From Eremomyces bilateralis CBS 781.70 (taxonomy: Eukaryota > Ascomycota > Dothideomycetes > Eremomycetales > Eremomycetaceae), in the NCBI RefSeq assembly GCF_010015585.1, contig NW_022985091.1, positions 76,138-140,137 on the forward strand: a DNA stretch of 64,000 bases, read 5' to 3'. The first letter of the stretch is position 1. Every line of letters starts with the position of its first letter. The translations under genes were made by a program, and so were the position numbers. Below, in pieces: positions 22,155-34,158 of the stretch. The notes below the pieces were generated by a model. The model was given only the letters and a program-made list of their open reading frames with translations. It did not search any database and was not told where the DNA came from.

Positions 22155-22641
22155 AGACATGCCGTTTCAATCCCACGAGGCGCAAGGAGTAAGCATGGGA
22201 TCCGGCGTTGGAGGCAATGCGTAATGAATCAGCATGCCAACTGTCTTATCGGCAACGAAAATAGACCACTGGCGATTTTTATTTATACTTTGTAAAGGAA
22301 AAGAGTATGATGGACTAAATTCGCCTTGGAAAGGCCTTACATAGAATAGTTCTTAGAACATAACCTTTAACTTGTACCACGCAGCATATGATATATATGA
22401 GTGATGAGTAATATTCCGTTTAGATGTTGTCAAACGTCGAAACGTGAATCAACGATGGTAGATAGATGGTGATGTTTGGACCACGTGATCCGCGCGTCTC
22501 CAGCGCGTCGGTTGATAACAAACGAAACTGTAAACTTTCGATTTGCATTGCCCGCATTTCCTACGGGTCATTCCGACTCCTTCGTTAAACGCGATCTACG
22601 TACAAGACCGGGCATGCGATGAACGCGCATCTTGCTCTGCA
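22155..22641. other. Short intergenic region between tps1 and mad1
   Basis: Tandem genes, so this holds the tps1 3' end and the mad1 promoter. A/T-rich at 22260-22420. Nothing else seen. Confidence 0.5.
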
Positions 22642-24869
22642 ATGGCGGCTGCTCGAAACCAACCGACGTACGACCTGCTGACAGGTGCGCCCGTCGAACA
22701 CCCCCCACAACAATTGCGCCAAACTTTGCGACAATCGCAGATACGAGCAGGTGAGGCGGCTAGGACGTGATGACCTTAGGATTGCGCTCACCGTTCCTAG
22801 ATTCCGGCAACGAGGATTTGCGGGCGCAAATCAACACGCTCCATTATGAGCTCGAGTCCATCAAGCAGGAGCGCGAACTCGCGGCGTTGGAGCATCAGAA
22901 GGAGCTGCGGGAGTTGGAGAATAGAGCAGAGGCAGACTTCAAGCGGGCTCAAGTATGTTCGCAATACGAATGAGTGATTGGGAGGTTGCTAAGGCTCGAA
23001 CAGATCGCCGAGTCCAAATGTAACACGGCCACGAGCAAGTACGATTCGTTATCGAGGGAGCTACAAGAAGTGCAAGAGAACAGCGTTAATGAGAAACGGG
23101 ATCTGGAGCGGAAGATCAGGGATCTCTCGGAGCAAAATCGCGAGCTTCAGGAAGAAGTCGAAGACTCTCGTGACCAGGTCGCGACGCAAGACAGGGATTG
23201 CCAACATCGAGTCGAGGAAATTGAGTCCAAGTACGGGTCCTTACAACAATCCTTCGATCAATTGCGCGATGACCTCGAGTCGAGGGCGTCATTACTACAA
23301 TCTACCCAACAGAAATTGGCCAAGCAAGAGGCCGATGCCAGCGAGCTGCAGAATGAAGTGTTTCAACTTCGATCGCAGTCGGGCGATTCGAACGAAGTGG
23401 CGGTGATGAAGCGGGAGTTTTCCGAGCAAGTGGCGAACATGAAGAAGCTGGAGGTATCCAACCGAGAGCAACTCGCGGAGCTCAAGCGATTCCGAGAACG
23501 CCAGAAAGCGATCCAAGTGGTCGAGGAGGAGAAGCGCGTATTGGAGGGCCGGGTGCGGATGATGGATGATTTGCGGCGGCAGCTGAGCGAAGCGCAACTG
23601 CGTCGACAAATCCTGGAGGACGAGCGGACCTCATGGGCGTCGTACCTCGAGAGCCAGGACGAATCACAAGGCGAACTTCAATTCGATAGTCCCGAAGAAA
23701 TGGCCCGCGTATTCATGCGCGCAAGACTCGAAAACGCGTCCTTAACGGAACGGCTAGGCGCGATACAACCGGAACTGAGGACGAAGGATGACGCCATCGG
23801 ATCGCTCGAGGAATCCAAAGCGAAGTTGGTCGCGGAAATCGAAACGTTGAAGAAATCGGGGGGTCCCGTGGCCCCCGGAGGCGATAGCAAGGCCCGGGCA
23901 CGATTGGAGAGGCAAAAGAACCTGGCCGTGAAAGAGGTAGAGTATCTCCGCGCGCAGTTAAAAGCGCTGGATGCCGAACAAGCGGAGAACGAGCCGGACA
24001 AATACGATGGAGAAAAAACAGCCCAAATCCAGACGCTGGAAGGTCTGGTTGACGAATACCGTGCAGAGGTCGACAATATCCGCAAAGAGCTCGCCAGCCT
24101 TGAGGACCGCGCCGTCCCCCAATCCCCTTCCACCGGATCGAAAAGACATCGCGAACCCGAGGATGACGAGCGATTAGGCGAGCTCTACCGCAAGAACCAC
24201 AACCTCCAAGACGAGATCTCTAAACTGCACTCTCGCAACGCCGTTCTCGAATCCGAAATGAAGGCACAGAACAAACAGCTCTCGGGGCTCCGACAGTCTT
24301 CTCGCACCCGGGTTCTCGAACTCTGCGACAACCCCACAGCCCAAGCCGAGGCCGTAAAAATGAGTACCCTCCGAACCCTCCGAGTCGAGAACAAGGCGCT
24401 GCTCTCCGCATTGGAAGCGCGATTCGATGCCAACGCTGCGGACGCGCCAAAACTGGTCCCCCAAGCGAGCGTCGACTCGATCCGCGACGAGCTCTCCGCC
24501 GTCACCGCCGAAGTCGCGCAAAAGGAGAAGCGCAACCTCCGCCGCATGCAGATCTACACGGCAAAAGCGGGGGAGTTCCGCGAAGCGGTCGCGTCGCTGC
24601 TTGGATGGAAGCTAGACTTCATGCCGAACGGGCGGGTCAAGGCGACGAGCATGTTCTATCCGGGGGACGAGGAGCAGGGGCAGGAGAATAGCATCGTGTT
24701 CGATGGGGAGAATGGGACGATGAAAGTGAGTGGCGGGCCGAGGAGTGAGTTTGCTCGCGAAATTCGGCCGCTGGTGGAGTTCTGGGTGGAGGAACGGAAG
24801 GAGATTCCGTGTTTTCTCGCCGCGATGACGTTGGAGTTTCACGACAAGACTACCGCCGCGGCAGCGTAA
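22642..24869 (+). CDS. mad1: Spindle assembly checkpoint protein Mad1
   Basis: Three exons, 22642-22750, 22801-22952 and 23004-24869, 708 aa. Most of the protein is long coiled coil rich in E, Q, R and L. The C-terminal 100 residues match the Mad1 head: LLGWKLDFMPNGRVKATSMF, NSIVFDGENGTMKVSGG, and FWVEERKEIPCFLAAMTLEF. Mad1 anchors Mad2 at unattached kinetochores and nuclear pores. The Mad2-interaction and RLK-type regions lie in the last third. TYDLLTG and HPPQQLRQTLRQSQIR in exon 1 precede the coil. The second intron joins RAQ to IAESK, keeping the heptads running. Confidence 0.92.
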
Positions 24870-25027
24870 TAATCGTTCTCATGATTGGGAGGCGTATCCA
24901 GTATCCGCAATCTCATTGTTTACTGATACGTTGCCTAGCGTCATGATTCATATGCAGGCACATTTAATGTACGATTTTGCTCCGGATGCGACATTTATTC
25001 ATTCTCGTCTTCGTGAGTTGTCGTGCC

Positions 25028-25754
25028 CTACTCCCGATACTTCGACCTCCACTGGTTCGCTTCCTCCTCACTGATATGTCGGATCTTGTTGATATTCGGC
25101 ACGGACCCTTGGGCCACGGACTTGGCAATCTCAATGGCACTGGCGATAATCCCCTTCTTGGTGACGCAGTATTGAGCTGTCACAGTCTTGACCCGAATCA
25201 AGCAGATGCGCGGGTCATCGGGTCCGCCGTCGCGAACGCCCTGTATCGATCAGTGTCACGCGAACCACGGCGACGGCACCGGGCACTTACGTCTCCCAAG
25301 TCCCCCAGCCACGCACGTAGACCCTCGGAGTAGTATCTTTTGATCTCTTCGCGGTCGGTCTCAATGGTCGCCTTGCCCGCAATCGAGGCCCATTCGCCAA
25401 TCGGGGTGACGAACCCGAGATTCACGTCGCAGTCGGAGTGGAGGTCATCGGTCTTCCCCGATTCCGAATTGGCGTGGAAGATAAGGTCGAGACCGTTGGA
25501 TTCCTGCGGATCTGGTCAGACGACGGCCATGAGACGGTCGAGATGCTCCGGAAACTGACCTTCCCGGCCACAGCCATGCATCGAGACGCCAGGAGCGGGG
25601 AATTCGGGACATGTGTGGTCATCATACAGAACATATGGCTCTCGACAAATGCAGCAAGGTCCTCCACCTTGGTCTTGAGATCGGGTTCATCGACGTTTTT
25701 GGCAGTATAGGGATCTGACAGCTTGTTGCCGGTGGTGGTGTTGCTGGAAGCCAT
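25028..25754 (-). CDS. Bli-3-like pyridoxamine-phosphate-oxidase-fold protein
   Basis: Three exons, 25754-25560, 25503-25291 and 25240-25028 (introns 56 and 50 bp, all phase 0), 206 aa. It has the FMN-binding split-barrel pattern of the general-stress/Bli-3 family: KVEDLAAFV, FCMMTTH, SRCMAVAGKESNGLDLIFHA, SESGKTDDLHSD, EWASIAGKATIETDREEIKR and LRAWLGDLGDGVRDGGPDDP, then ICLIRVKTVTAQYCVTKKG. Neurospora bli-3 is a blue-light-induced member, and family members may bind flavin, with no established reaction. The first splice uses the less common donor GTCAGT. I chose it because it joins AGK to ESNGLDL, restoring the family block. No light-response element was identified. Confidence 0.85.
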
Positions 25755-28700
25755 GATGAGGTTTGAAAGTCTTTGACTGATCAGAACGGCTCGACTCGAA
25801 GTTTGGAATGTACTGGTATGTTTGAGTTTCGAAATCTAGCATCATGAAGCGGCTGGTGATGTTTTGTCGGATCAATATATATGGAGGCCCTGTATAGTGT
25901 GACTACTGGTATGATACGGTGGTGATGTCATTGAACGAGCTCTCCCCAGACTCTCATCGACCACACGGTATCCAATTTTGCTCTAGAATGCGCTGTCAAA
26001 GTGTCCGAAATGGTATATTCCATTGTAATATACAACCTATGTACATACATTATATCTGGTTACTGTTCTTATATTTTATGCGTTCGGAATAGCTTCACTA
26101 TCCTTCAAGAAGAGCTATCCTCAGTTGGTGTGCTAGGGTTACGCGCTAGACCTAGAGTCTGACTCCCAAGGTGACGACAGACAAGACAGGCATTGATGAC
26201 GAGAGAGATCGAGATGCTCCTCCAGGATATTCTGGTAACCCCGACTAGACTCTTGATTGCGGCGTCAACTTGCCCTGTCGTGGCTTTGTGTCCGAGGAAA
26301 ACGTCTGGTTTCCTACTGTTAGTCTACTGATTCAACTGTCCAACCTTCCTCCTGCACCGCTACGGGCTAAGCATTTGGCTCCATCCTCCTATGCCCTGCT
26401 CATTGGGCGAATTGAAAGCACAAAGAAGCCTTTCTGAATGCCATGTTCTCCAATATCGGCATCGGAGAATTATCGTGCTCATATCGGCTCGCAATGCTGT
26501 CGTAAAAGCCACTGTATGCCCTTGTGCGCGTAACACTGCCCACTGGATTCGTCCAACAGGCAGTGAGCGCAAAATGAGGGCACGAGGTTTGGATCAAGCG
26601 GCGAATCTTGAATGGACCCGGTGTGTTCTCAGCGGAAATCGGTTGCTCGCTGACAGCTTGCTTAGGTTGCTTGATGCATCATCCCACGTTCCTAGGGATA
26701 GATAGCACTATCGATGTCAGTCAAAAGAAATGCAAGCACGCAATGAGCCAAGTCACTGAGAGCAAAATAGGACACTAGGCATACAAAAGAATTGAGTGTC
26801 AAACTCACACTGGGCGAATGAGGAATCCGACAACCATCCTTCGTAATTTCGTTTCCTTTTTTCTGCCAAACCCAGCCTTAAACCGCAGAACGACACAACC
26901 CAACTCTCCGAGCGAAACGGATTGCTGCTGAGCGCTGGCAGTGGATCTGTCACATAACACGCTCCCTAGATTCGTGCAGCGGGCATCAAAGGGCTGCATC
27001 ATGCATATTGCATGCGACATGCCAGGCTAGGCGCTAGCTTGCGAGCATCATTAAATGCAGCAGCCAAGTGTGGGATTGTCTCAATCTCAATGCGCGAATC
27101 AGAATCCGACGAGTTCCCTCCTTTCACCCTTGGCTCCCGAAAGCCTTCCCATAATCCAGGCTTGCTTTTGAGCGGTTTCTCCACCCCGTGTCTCCGCCGA
27201 AACGGGGCAGTCGGGGAAGTGGAGAACAGGGAACGGGGAAGACTGGAGCGATGGAAGCATGCTTAGCATGGAAGAATGGAATTTTAGAATGGGGAAAGCT
27301 GCCGAAAGCATCCCTAAATCTCCAGAGTCCAATAATACGACAGTCGACATCCCTTCATTCCCTTGCCTCATGCCTGCCTTCAGCCTTCCGCCCGCTGTCT
27401 GACATCTAGCAAGTAGCAAGCTAAAACCAGTGTGGGGGTAATATGGTAGTTGCAGCCATGCAGTGCTGCACTGGGCACATCAAACCAGAGATCCTGAATC
27501 CAGCGCAAATGATACGCAGGGAGAAAGATGGAAGAATCATTCAGATTGAATGGCCGGAAGTGTCGGTGAGGACTGAAGGGGTTCAAAAAGCCTCCGAAGC
27601 CCTTCGTTTTTCCACGATGGAAAGAATCCGAATCCAAATTCCTGCATTCAATCCTTCTTCACCAGCCTGAGTCGTCGTCGTCCTACCGTCCCCTTCAGTG
27701 TACTACTCAATATCAACTTATTAAGTCAACGTTGCGTAGCAGAGTTGGCCGCCTCCTCTCCAATCCATTTCAAAGGATTTATATCACGTTTGGGCCAAGC
27801 ACTCGCTGCTCTAGAATTCGACCGACGTGTCTTGGATTTATTTTCTACAATCTGGCATATGCAAGAATTGGTCGCACGGCAACCCAGGTAACCCTCCTAT
27901 TTCATTCCTTGGCCAGTCAAGCGTTTCGGGACTCCGTGTCCGTCTTACTTCCAACATTCCACGTCACTCCATCAGACACAGACCATATTTCAGCCCGCAC
28001 CATTCGCCCGACCACCTTGGTCTTTGCACACTTGTCGGACACTTGTCATACAACATACTTTTCAATTTTTTTTCTCGGTGGTTGATCGGACCTCCTGCGC
28101 TGAAAAGCCATGGTGATCCGTGCCGAGGTCAGAAATGATTCTTAATGGTTGATATCCGAGAAATGAGAGGAGGGCCAATTGGCCATTTCACAGCATCATT
28201 ATGCAACCCTGGTGCATATTGGGCTTCTGTTCGCACACGACTTACCAGAGATGTATTGATTCTGACTCAGACAAATAGGATTTCTTTGTTGACCAGTGGA
28301 CGCTCCGTGCCGTGACTCAGGAGCACTCAAAATCTCAAGCCAGTCTGGCCTTGACAACACAGAGTTTTCCCGCTCGAATCGTTCTCCTTCCGCCGAGGTC
28401 CGCTTGTCGTCATTTTGGTCGACGTCTTAAGAAGTCTCCGTAACCGACCTTTATATAATTCCCGAACAACCCATTCCATCATCGACCAGTGACTTGCTCG
28501 CACCTCTCCCTTACAGAATCCAGCCGCCCTTAACGTTCGACGACTATCGGCCACGAATACATTATCCACAGTGTCGGAATCCTGAGATATCAAACCTCAT
28601 TACACTCGTTCGCAGTCCTCAAAATGCCTGCCGCTCAAAGCTCCCACCCGCGCGTCCGCCTCTCCATCTCAACACATCCGACTCTCTCTCATGACATCGC

Positions 28701-29197
28701 GGCCGCATTCAAAGCAAGCCAACCGATATCCATTCGGACGATCGGCGTCAGCGTAGCCGAAACACCGGCTCCTCCACCGTCGCCAGTGGACTTTGGATTC
28801 ACGGACACCAACAAATCGCGAAACTCGTGACATACGACGCGGAGATTGTCTGCTATTTCTTTTCTCGGGCCCGGCGTCGCTGGATAGGGGTTTCTTTCGG
28901 TCTGGTTCACGGTCGTTTTAGCGACCTGGATGAACATCTGAGATATTGGGGCGTTCTTATGAGATCAAGGCACATACCCACCAGGCGCTGACATATTCAG
29001 AGCTGGGTTTCTCGGGTGTCTTAAAAGTGAGGGAATCCTCGGGGAGGCACAGCCGGTCTGACTGTGTGAATATTCAATGTCGTTGGCACGAGACGATGTG
29101 TCGCGTGCGTGACATGCGCGAATTTAGTTCGATATTTATTGTAAGAAGAGCAGATGCGATATACCGCTATTTTATTCCAGACAATATGTTTTAATCA
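25755..29197. other. 3.4-kb gene-poor region
   Basis: 5' flank of the Bli-3-like gene and 3' flank of the next minus-strand gene. The only protein-like sequence is near 28624-28991, where an ATG-initiated 68-codon plus-strand frame (28624-28830) overlaps a second frame without an early ATG (28695-28991). A TATATAA lies at 28452-28458. I cannot build a single gene from these. Elsewhere I see only short random frames. Confidence 0.45.
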
Positions 29198-31459
29198 TTA
29201 GTCCTCCAGCTCTTCTTGTGAGATGTCTCTCCATTGCTCGATTCTCGCCTGCAAGCCGTCCAATCGGCTGGCTGGTTTCTGGATTTCTTGATCTGTGGGC
29301 AGAGAGCTCTCGAGTTGGCGCAGAGTTTCGGTGATTGCTCTGAGTGAGCCATCAGGGGTGTCTTCCGGGCCGCTTTGCTTTGGGAAGATGCTTGAGAACC
29401 GTAGTAGCTCCGTTAGTGTTTTCCAATTCTGGAAACGAAGATTCTCGATGGTGTAACCGTTCCTATGAAGCGACGGTTCCTTGTTCTCCGCTACCCAACT
29501 CCCTGCCGTCTTTGGTACGGACGTAAGTCGGTCATAGATGATCCTTAGATCGTCATCGGAGCATATGGGTGGCTCCAGGCGCGGAGAAATCGACATTGGG
29601 AAGCTGTGATCCGCAAAATTGCCGCGGACGGGATTGACCATCTCCGTGAGAAGTTGGTCGGCGTGTCCGTTCAACCGGACCAGAACCTCGGCCGTCGAAG
29701 TCTGTCCTTGGCTTTCCTGCACAGACGTTAAAGGGGAACCATCTCCGGGAGCACCGATATCCGAGTCTATTGTCGAGTGATCTTCTGTTGAATTCAAGAT
29801 ACGTTGTATTTGTCCCTGGTCTGGGATAGTGGATCTGTTTTCCTGGAATTGCGATGCCACGAATTCGCGCCCCTCGCTCCCGAACGAAGAACGCTTGGAC
29901 ACAAACCAAACCCAGTGACGTTGCAACAGCGGCTTACCAGATCGCTCACTGATATCGCGTAATCCTTCCCAGGCAAGCTGGAAAGCATTCAGATTCTGTT
30001 GCCCCACTGCATGACTCATCATGATCATATACGTAGAACTATCGGCGTCCACTCCGGAATCCTGGAGCCAGTTGCAAAGCTGGGCGAAGGGGTTCTTGTT
30101 TTCCATCCTTGCAGCCATAGTCAGTAAGGCATTGATCGGAGTCACCGACCGCTTGGATGGGAGTTCATGTTCCAGGTAATGAAACACCATCCTCTGTGCT
30201 AGAGGGAAGATGCTGTTCTCAAGAGCGTCATCCGCGCCCTCAAACCCGACTATGTAGGATAATGACTTGATCACGGAGCTGCACATTTGCGCATTGAACG
30301 AGCCCCCTGAGGCAAGGCAAGCACGAGCCAACGACACGCATGCGATGATGAGATCCACTCGTAGTTCCGCCGGGAGTTCTCGCAAACGGTCATCCGTGCG
30401 GAGGATGCCATTGATTTTCGAGATGAGGGGAGTGGGAGAAGTGTGCCGCAATCCCGTGCCGTTGCGATATCTCAGCATCAGGACCTTATATGCCTCGACC
30501 ACGTTCCTTCGGTTGATGATTTCACTGACGACGATCAATGGGGTCGACGTGGGGCATAGCCGAAGCGACGTATCAAGGCCTAGATAACCGTCTTGAATGA
30601 GTCCATGGTGAAGAAGGCATCGTGTCGCGCGTGCGAGGAGAAGAAGGGACTCTTGGTCCTGCTTCGCGATAGCCGATCGATCCGTTAAGAGGGCGTTGGG
30701 CTGAAAATGATATTTCACGAAACCGTCGGGGAATCGTTCAATGGCGGAGTCCAGCAGTTCGGCAATTGTCGTCCGAATTGCATCGTTCTCGGTGCCGCTC
30801 AGAGCAGACACCAGCTCGATGCCAGCACCGTACACTTCGGGAGAGGTGTATTCCACACCCTGTCGCGTTAGCCAGCGGAAGAAGTCCCATCCTTCCTGCG
30901 GTGCATTCAATTCCTTGAATGTCATCAGTAGATGATGGTATGACTGGGGCCAGGGAGGCGTCTTGGTTTGCTTGATGTGCGAAACCATGGTTTTCGCCAG
31001 CAGAAGTTTCGGACTGCCGCTAGCATCCTGTCGGGCGGTATCATCAGAGCCCTTTCTATATCGAAGCGATTTCGAAATAGCAAACAGGAGAGTCTCATCC
31101 AGAGTTTTCGCCTTAATCGACTCGAGGAAGTACTTCTGAAGGACTGCGATTGGGATCGAATCGAACGAACTGATGTCGGCATCAAGTTCCTGTGAAACAA
31201 TGTGAGCACGACGATTCGATCGGTAGGTAATATACTATACCTCGCTTTCACGATTCAGCCGGGGCGGATTCTCAACGTTCGGTTTCCGGCCGCGAGGGAC
31301 GTGAGATCGATTGTCTTTTTGAGGTCTTGCATGCTGTCGGGCGCGCGTTGAAGCCGCACGTGTGAATTTCGGCAACGACGTGGTACAGAGTGGGATTTCT
31401 GAGTATGATATTGCCCGAGAAGCAATTCTAGCGAGTATTGCAGAGTGCCTTAATTGCAT
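29198..31459 (-). CDS. Mitochondria-targeted helical-repeat (PPR-like) protein
   Basis: Two exons, 31459-31241 and 31189-29198 (51-bp intron), 736 aa. The first 70 residues are rich in Arg, Ser and Ala with almost no acids (MQLRHSAILARIASRAISYS), a good mitochondrial targeting sequence. The body is made of amphipathic helices with spacing reminiscent of PPR-like repeats, e.g. LCNWLQDSGVDADSSTYMIM, then a paired helix NLNAFQLAWEGLRDI, and SYHHLLMTFKELNAPQEGWD. The C-terminus ends in a coiled, acidic helix (ARIEQWRDISQEELED). By analogy it may act in mitochondrial RNA handling or translation; that is inference. It shares a 198-bp divergent promoter with zeta-COP. I do not recognise a named orthologue. 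Confidence 0.7.
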
Positions 31460-31657
31460 TGCTTGATCTGTAGATGCCGTCGCGTTGAACGAGATAGTTC
31501 ACTCTGGGATGTTGTCGTCGGAAGGAAGATTTACCGACGTCTGAACTTCATCCTTGGACATTAACATTGCTAAACATCCAAGCTGCGAATAATACATTCT
31601 GACCTTCGAATAATCCCCCACACGCATCTTCGATTCGTCTCCCACCCGATTGACAAG

Positions 31658-32327
31658 ATGGCTCCAAACATGACCCTCTTCTCCGTCAATGCCATCTTGG
31701 TCATGTCGGCAGACGACAAAGACTCCGGCAGACTGCTTGCGAAGTACTACTCCGCTCCCCACCCGCCAGCTGGCCTTTCGTCCAACTCGACCGATTTTCC
31801 CGGGGCAAACCCGTATCCCAACACGAAGGATCAAAAGGCGTTCGAGAAGGGTCTCCTGGAGAAGACCGCGAAACAGACCAGCGATGTGATTCTATACGAT
31901 AATCGAGTGGTGGTGTTCAAGATGGAAAATGATGTGATGCTCTACGTGGTCGGTCCCGCCGAGGAGAACGAGATCCTCCTTTACCACGTCATCGCGTGCT
32001 TAAGAGAGGCACTGTATACCCTTCTCAAGTTAGTCTTTCCGGTTCTGCTTCGCATCGGAACTTGCGCTGATCATGGTCAACAGGGGGTCGGTGGACAAGC
32101 GGTCGATAGTCGAGAATTATGATTTGGTGTCGTTAGCCATCGACGAGATTGTGGACGACGGAATTGTTCTGGAGACGGATGCTACGGTGGTGGCCTCAAG
32201 AGTGAGCCGACCGCCTGTGCACGACGCCGCTGCTGCGAGCAATATCGATCTATCGGAACAAGGACTACTCAACGCATGGGATTTCCTCAAGATGAAGGGA
32301 CAAGAACGGCTACGACAAGGATTTTGA
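31658..32327 (+). CDS. ret3: Coatomer (COPI) zeta subunit
   Basis: Two exons, 31658-32028 and 32084-32327, 204 aa, the usual size. It has the longin-type adaptin-small-chain core: TLFSVNAILVMSADDKDSGR, LLAKYY, then DVILYDNRVVVFK, VMLYVVGPAEENEILLYHVI, and after the splice SVDKRSIVENYDLVSLAIDE followed by IVDDGIVLETDA. Zeta-COP is part of the F-subcomplex of the COPI coat for Golgi-to-ER transport. The C-terminal tail (LLNAWDFLKMKGQERLRQGF) is typical of fungal members. Confidence 0.95.
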
Positions 32328-32638
32328 GTGATTTTCGGTGGGCGTACGGTTCACTGGCGTATGTGGGGTTATGGGTGGGATATTGGTTGCAAAGTCAACA
32401 TGCAGGCGATGCAATGTACCATCTCAGGAGCAGTTGACTATAGATGGGAAAGGCCATAGGCTGCGGCACTCCAACTTGAAACGAAGGTCATTCAATGTGT
32501 CAGAAGGTACATCAGTGCTAATCCATTAGCAAGTGCTTCACTGAATTCCCGAATGGTCAGACTGCCATTGCAGGATCATGCGTCAGGTTTTCCTATCCCT
32601 CCCATCCCATGCGTCCAACGGATGGCTGGCCACCACCA
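32328..32638. other. Convergent 3' intergenic region
   Basis: Shared 3' flanks of the zeta-COP gene and the UIM-protein gene. No gene or repeat seen. Confidence 0.5.
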
Positions 32639-34057
32639 TCAGTAGTATTTCTCCTCGCCATCTTCCTCAATAATACCTAGCTCATTCTTTGCCTGCTCCA
32701 AACACTGGTTGAGGTCGATATATGTCGCATAGCCGGGAGGAGGAAGGTCATTCTCATCTTCATCCGGTTGGTCGGGATGCTTTCCATACACTTCGTGCAC
32801 TTTCATTTGTAACTTCCGAAGCCTAGACTCACGGTCAGCAATTTCACCTCGTTTTGCGCCGCTATTGTCAACTAGCATTTGTTCTTTGCGATACTCTTCT
32901 TTGTTACCTCCTTCCATGTAACCTTCTTCATCGTCCTCATCGGGGATGATCACCAACGGACGGTCAACCAGCTCCTCCGGGTGGTCGGGGTGCCATATTG
33001 TAGGGTCTTGGAGATTTTTACGGTTTTGCTGCAGGTCGCCTCCTGGATCATCATGAACGGTCCGTGCCGACGGCTCGGTCGAAATCGGCACGGGCGGCTG
33101 GCTACGAATCATACTGTCAAAAACATCCTCAATTCCGTGATCGCTGCCATAGGACGTCTCCTGATCCCTCGCCGGACCATTGCCAAACCGCCAGTCATCG
33201 TCTCTGACATCACTCAGCAGGCCATCACACCTCGGTTCGGCAGTAGAATATGCAGGAACGTCGGGTTCTGAGTATCCAGGGAGCCTGCCCTCGGCGGGCA
33301 ATTGAACCGCAGTGCTCGACTCGCCGCCGCAGTTGGGACACTGTCCATCGATATCCTCGACAAGATATGGCAATCCCTCTGCTTCGCGGTCGTGCTCGAT
33401 GTCCGTCTCTCCCACGTCGGCCTCACACCCACAGCCGTGGTATTTCATATGGAGTCGGTATTTTCCGACACTTGCCTGAGCCTGTTTCCGTCTTTCTTCG
33501 TCCTCGGCAGTCGATTCCATACTCAGCTTGATAATCTGGGCGAGATCCTCGCCGTCCGAGTCATTATGAGGCTTTTGGGTCTCTTCCATACTCAACTTCA
33601 TAATCTGGGCTAGTTCCTCGTCGTCCGAGTCAGTGAGAGCTTTTTGAGTCTCTTCCATTGACGCCTGAATGGCGGCATGGAGTTCATCATCATCAAATTC
33701 ATCGCGAGGTTCTCCAGGATTCCGGGACTCTTCTTCCGATGCCTTGAGGACCACTTGCAGCTCGTCGTCGTCGTCTGAGAGCTGACCAGTATTGCGAGCA
33801 GCACGACGCTTGTTATCCTCCTCCAATTGTAGTCGTGATAGCTCGAGGACCCGCTCCCCCTCTTCCTGTTCCGCGTTGAGGGCATTCTGCCTGTCCATCT
33901 CTTGACAATCGAAGCATTTTCCGTCATCTTCAATCACAATAGGATCATCCAACAGTTCGCATTCGGCTCCTGACCATTCTACACGTCCGCATTGTTCCAC
34001 TTCTGAGGCCGGTTTGCAATCGCAGCCGGTAAACTTTGACTTGAGTTCTTTGCACAT
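32639..34057 (-). CDS. Multi-UIM (ubiquitin-interacting motif) protein with paired GCxC..CxxC modules
   Basis: The frame 34120-32639 is open, but it has no ATG before Met at 34057 (472 aa from there). Four UIM-like repeats with acidic residues, a hydrophobic core and a conserved Ser follow each other: DDDELQVVLKASEEES, DDDELHAAIQASMEET, DDEELAQIMKLSMEET and DGEDLAQIIKLSMEST. They are flanked by two similar cysteine modules, FTGCDC..GKCFDC near the N-terminus and YHGCGCEAD..GQCPNC after the UIMs, which look like duplicated zinc-binding units. The C-terminal half is acidic and disordered. It probably binds polyubiquitinated partners; the pathway is unknown. An upstream ATG at 34158 opens a different frame (MSRLLQALVDLRAWMTEEPA) that ends at TAG just before GTAAGT, so a spliced or disrupted 5' end is likely. 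The true start is uncertain. Confidence 0.7.
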   Translation of the reverse strand: MCKELKSKFTGCDCKPASEVEQCGRVEWSGAECELLDDPIVIEDDGKCFDCQEMDRQNALNAEQEEGERVLELSRLQLEEDNKRRAARNTGQLSDDDDELQVVLKASEEESRNPGEPRDEFDDDELHAAIQASMEETQKALTDSDDEELAQIMKLSMEETQKPHNDSDGEDLAQIIKLSMESTAEDEERRKQAQASVGKYRLHMKYHGCGCEADVGETDIEHDREAEGLPYLVEDIDGQCPNCGGESSTAVQLPAEGRLPGYSEPDVPAYSTAEPRCDGLLSDVRDDDWRFGNGPARDQETSYGSDHGIEDVFDSMIRSQPPVPISTEPSARTVHDDPGGDLQQNRKNLQDPTIWHPDHPEELVDRPLVIIPDEDDEEGYMEGGNKEEYRKEQMLVDNSGAKRGEIADRESRLRKLQMKVHEVYGKHPDQPDEDENDLPPPGYATYIDLNQCLEQAKNELGIIEEDGEEKYY

Positions 34058-34158
34058 CGCTACATTGGCCCGATGGAGAGCGTACTGTTGACTTACTAGG
34101 CTGGTTCTTCTGTCATCCAAGCTCGTAAGTCGACAAGAGCTTGCAACAATCTACTCAT

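Noticed and set aside
21963-22224. Alternative 72-residue Arg/Ser-rich C-terminus of Tps1 by reading through the last intron
   Set aside because: The GTACGA..GCAG intron restores the conserved SAWWGKQFVSELNRV ending, so read-through is not the main product.
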